Positions 6,162 through 6,318 of a stretch of DNA of 6,318 bases are shown here, piece by piece (within the stretch, counting starts at the first letter, position 1; the number at the start of each line of letters is the position of its first letter). Under the pieces are notes generated by a model. That model did no database searches, was not told the origin of the DNA, and saw only the letters and a list, made by a program, of their open reading frames with translations. Where the stretch lies: NCBI GenBank assembly GCA_040882555.1, contig JBBEBC010000042.1:1-6318 (forward strand), in the 5' to 3' direction. The stretch comes from M30B66 sp040882555. Lineage in GTDB: Bacteria; Bacteroidota; Bacteroidia; M30B66. The position numbers and the translations under genes are program-made.

Positions 6162-6194
6162 TTGTTGTGCGAAACAAAAAATCATCTACTTTTG
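6162..6194 (+). promoter_or_regulatory. Bacteroidota-type promoter of the tRNA-Asp transcript
   Basis: A doubled TTG (6162-6164 and 6165-6167) is followed by TACTTTTG at 6187-6194, matching TAnnTTTG. Spacing is 22 bases from the first TTG and 19 from the second, both within the usual range. The predicted start is near 6201, leaving about 48 bases of leader before the mature tRNA. Both elements are present, which makes this one of the two best promoters in the window. Confidence 0.7.
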
Positions 6195-6248
6195 CCATCC
6201 TGTTTAGAAGAAACATATTTTCTTTTATCAGTTTTTCAAGACTACCAT

Positions 6249-6318
6249 GGATCGGTAGTTCAGTTGGTTAGAATGCCGCCCTGTCACGGCGGAGGTCGCG
6301 GGTTCGAGTCCCGTCCGG
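6249..6318 (+). tRNA. tRNA-Asp (anticodon GTC), 3' end cut by the window
   Basis: The sequence folds as a cloverleaf. The 5' acceptor strand is GGATCGG (6249-6255), then TA, a D arm with stem GTTC/GAAT and a GTTGGTTA-type loop, and a perfect anticodon stem CCGCC/GGCGG around the loop CTGTCAC. The anticodon GTC at 6283-6285 reads Asp codons. A five-base variable loop AGGTC follows, then a T arm GCGGG/CCCGT with loop TTCGAGT. The last four bases, CCGG, begin the 3' acceptor strand: three Watson-Crick pairs and a T-G wobble. Three more acceptor bases, the discriminator and any encoded CCA lie beyond the window. Other tRNA genes may follow on the same transcript. Confidence 0.95.

Overview
This window looks like ordinary chromosomal DNA from a member of the Bacteroidota, possibly a Cytophagales-type marine or soil bacterium. 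The lineage call rests on four things: a GWxTD-domain secreted protein (mainly a Bacteroidota family), several copies of the phylum's promoter element TAnnTTTG, low GC content, and no convincing Shine-Dalgarno sequence ahead of any gene start. The genus cannot be read from the sequence.

Layout, left to right. (1) Positions 1-3279, plus strand: three overlapping, probably co-translated envelope genes. They are the 3' part of a GWxTD-domain protein (its signal peptide lies outside the window), an LpxL/HtrB-type acyltransferase that starts on a GTGA overlap, and a family 2 glycosyltransferase that probably starts on a TAATG stop/start overlap. (2) Positions 3289-3882, plus strand: a MarC-family six-helix inner-membrane protein with its own candidate promoter. 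(3) Positions 3918-4729, plus strand: an NrtR-like regulator (degenerate Nudix domain plus C-terminal winged helix). It is preceded by a well-formed Bacteroidota promoter, with a perfect 17-bp AT-rich palindrome just upstream and a related half-site just downstream. (4) Positions 4726-6008, minus strand: a two-gene thyA-folA operon with an ATGA overlap. It converges on the regulator so tightly that both stop codons share one TTAA. (5) Positions 6009-6248: a 240-bp gene-free spacer with a possible thyA promoter, a single DnaA-box-like 9-mer and a good promoter for the next gene. (6) Positions 6249-6318: tRNA-Asp(GTC), cut by the window end before the last acceptor bases.

How the parts work together. 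ThyA makes dTMP and converts methylene-tetrahydrofolate to dihydrofolate, which FolA reduces back to tetrahydrofolate, so the minus-strand pair is a complete thymidylate/folate cycle step. The acyltransferase and glycosyltransferase are probably a lipid or glycolipid surface-modification pair, but their substrates cannot be read from the sequence. The regulator's effector and targets are unknown.

I found no mobile element, CRISPR array, toxin-antitoxin pair or defence system. Nothing here clearly amounts to an undescribed system. The points most worth following up are the operator-like architecture at the NrtR-like gene and the overlapping GWxTD/acyltransferase/glycosyltransferase cluster.
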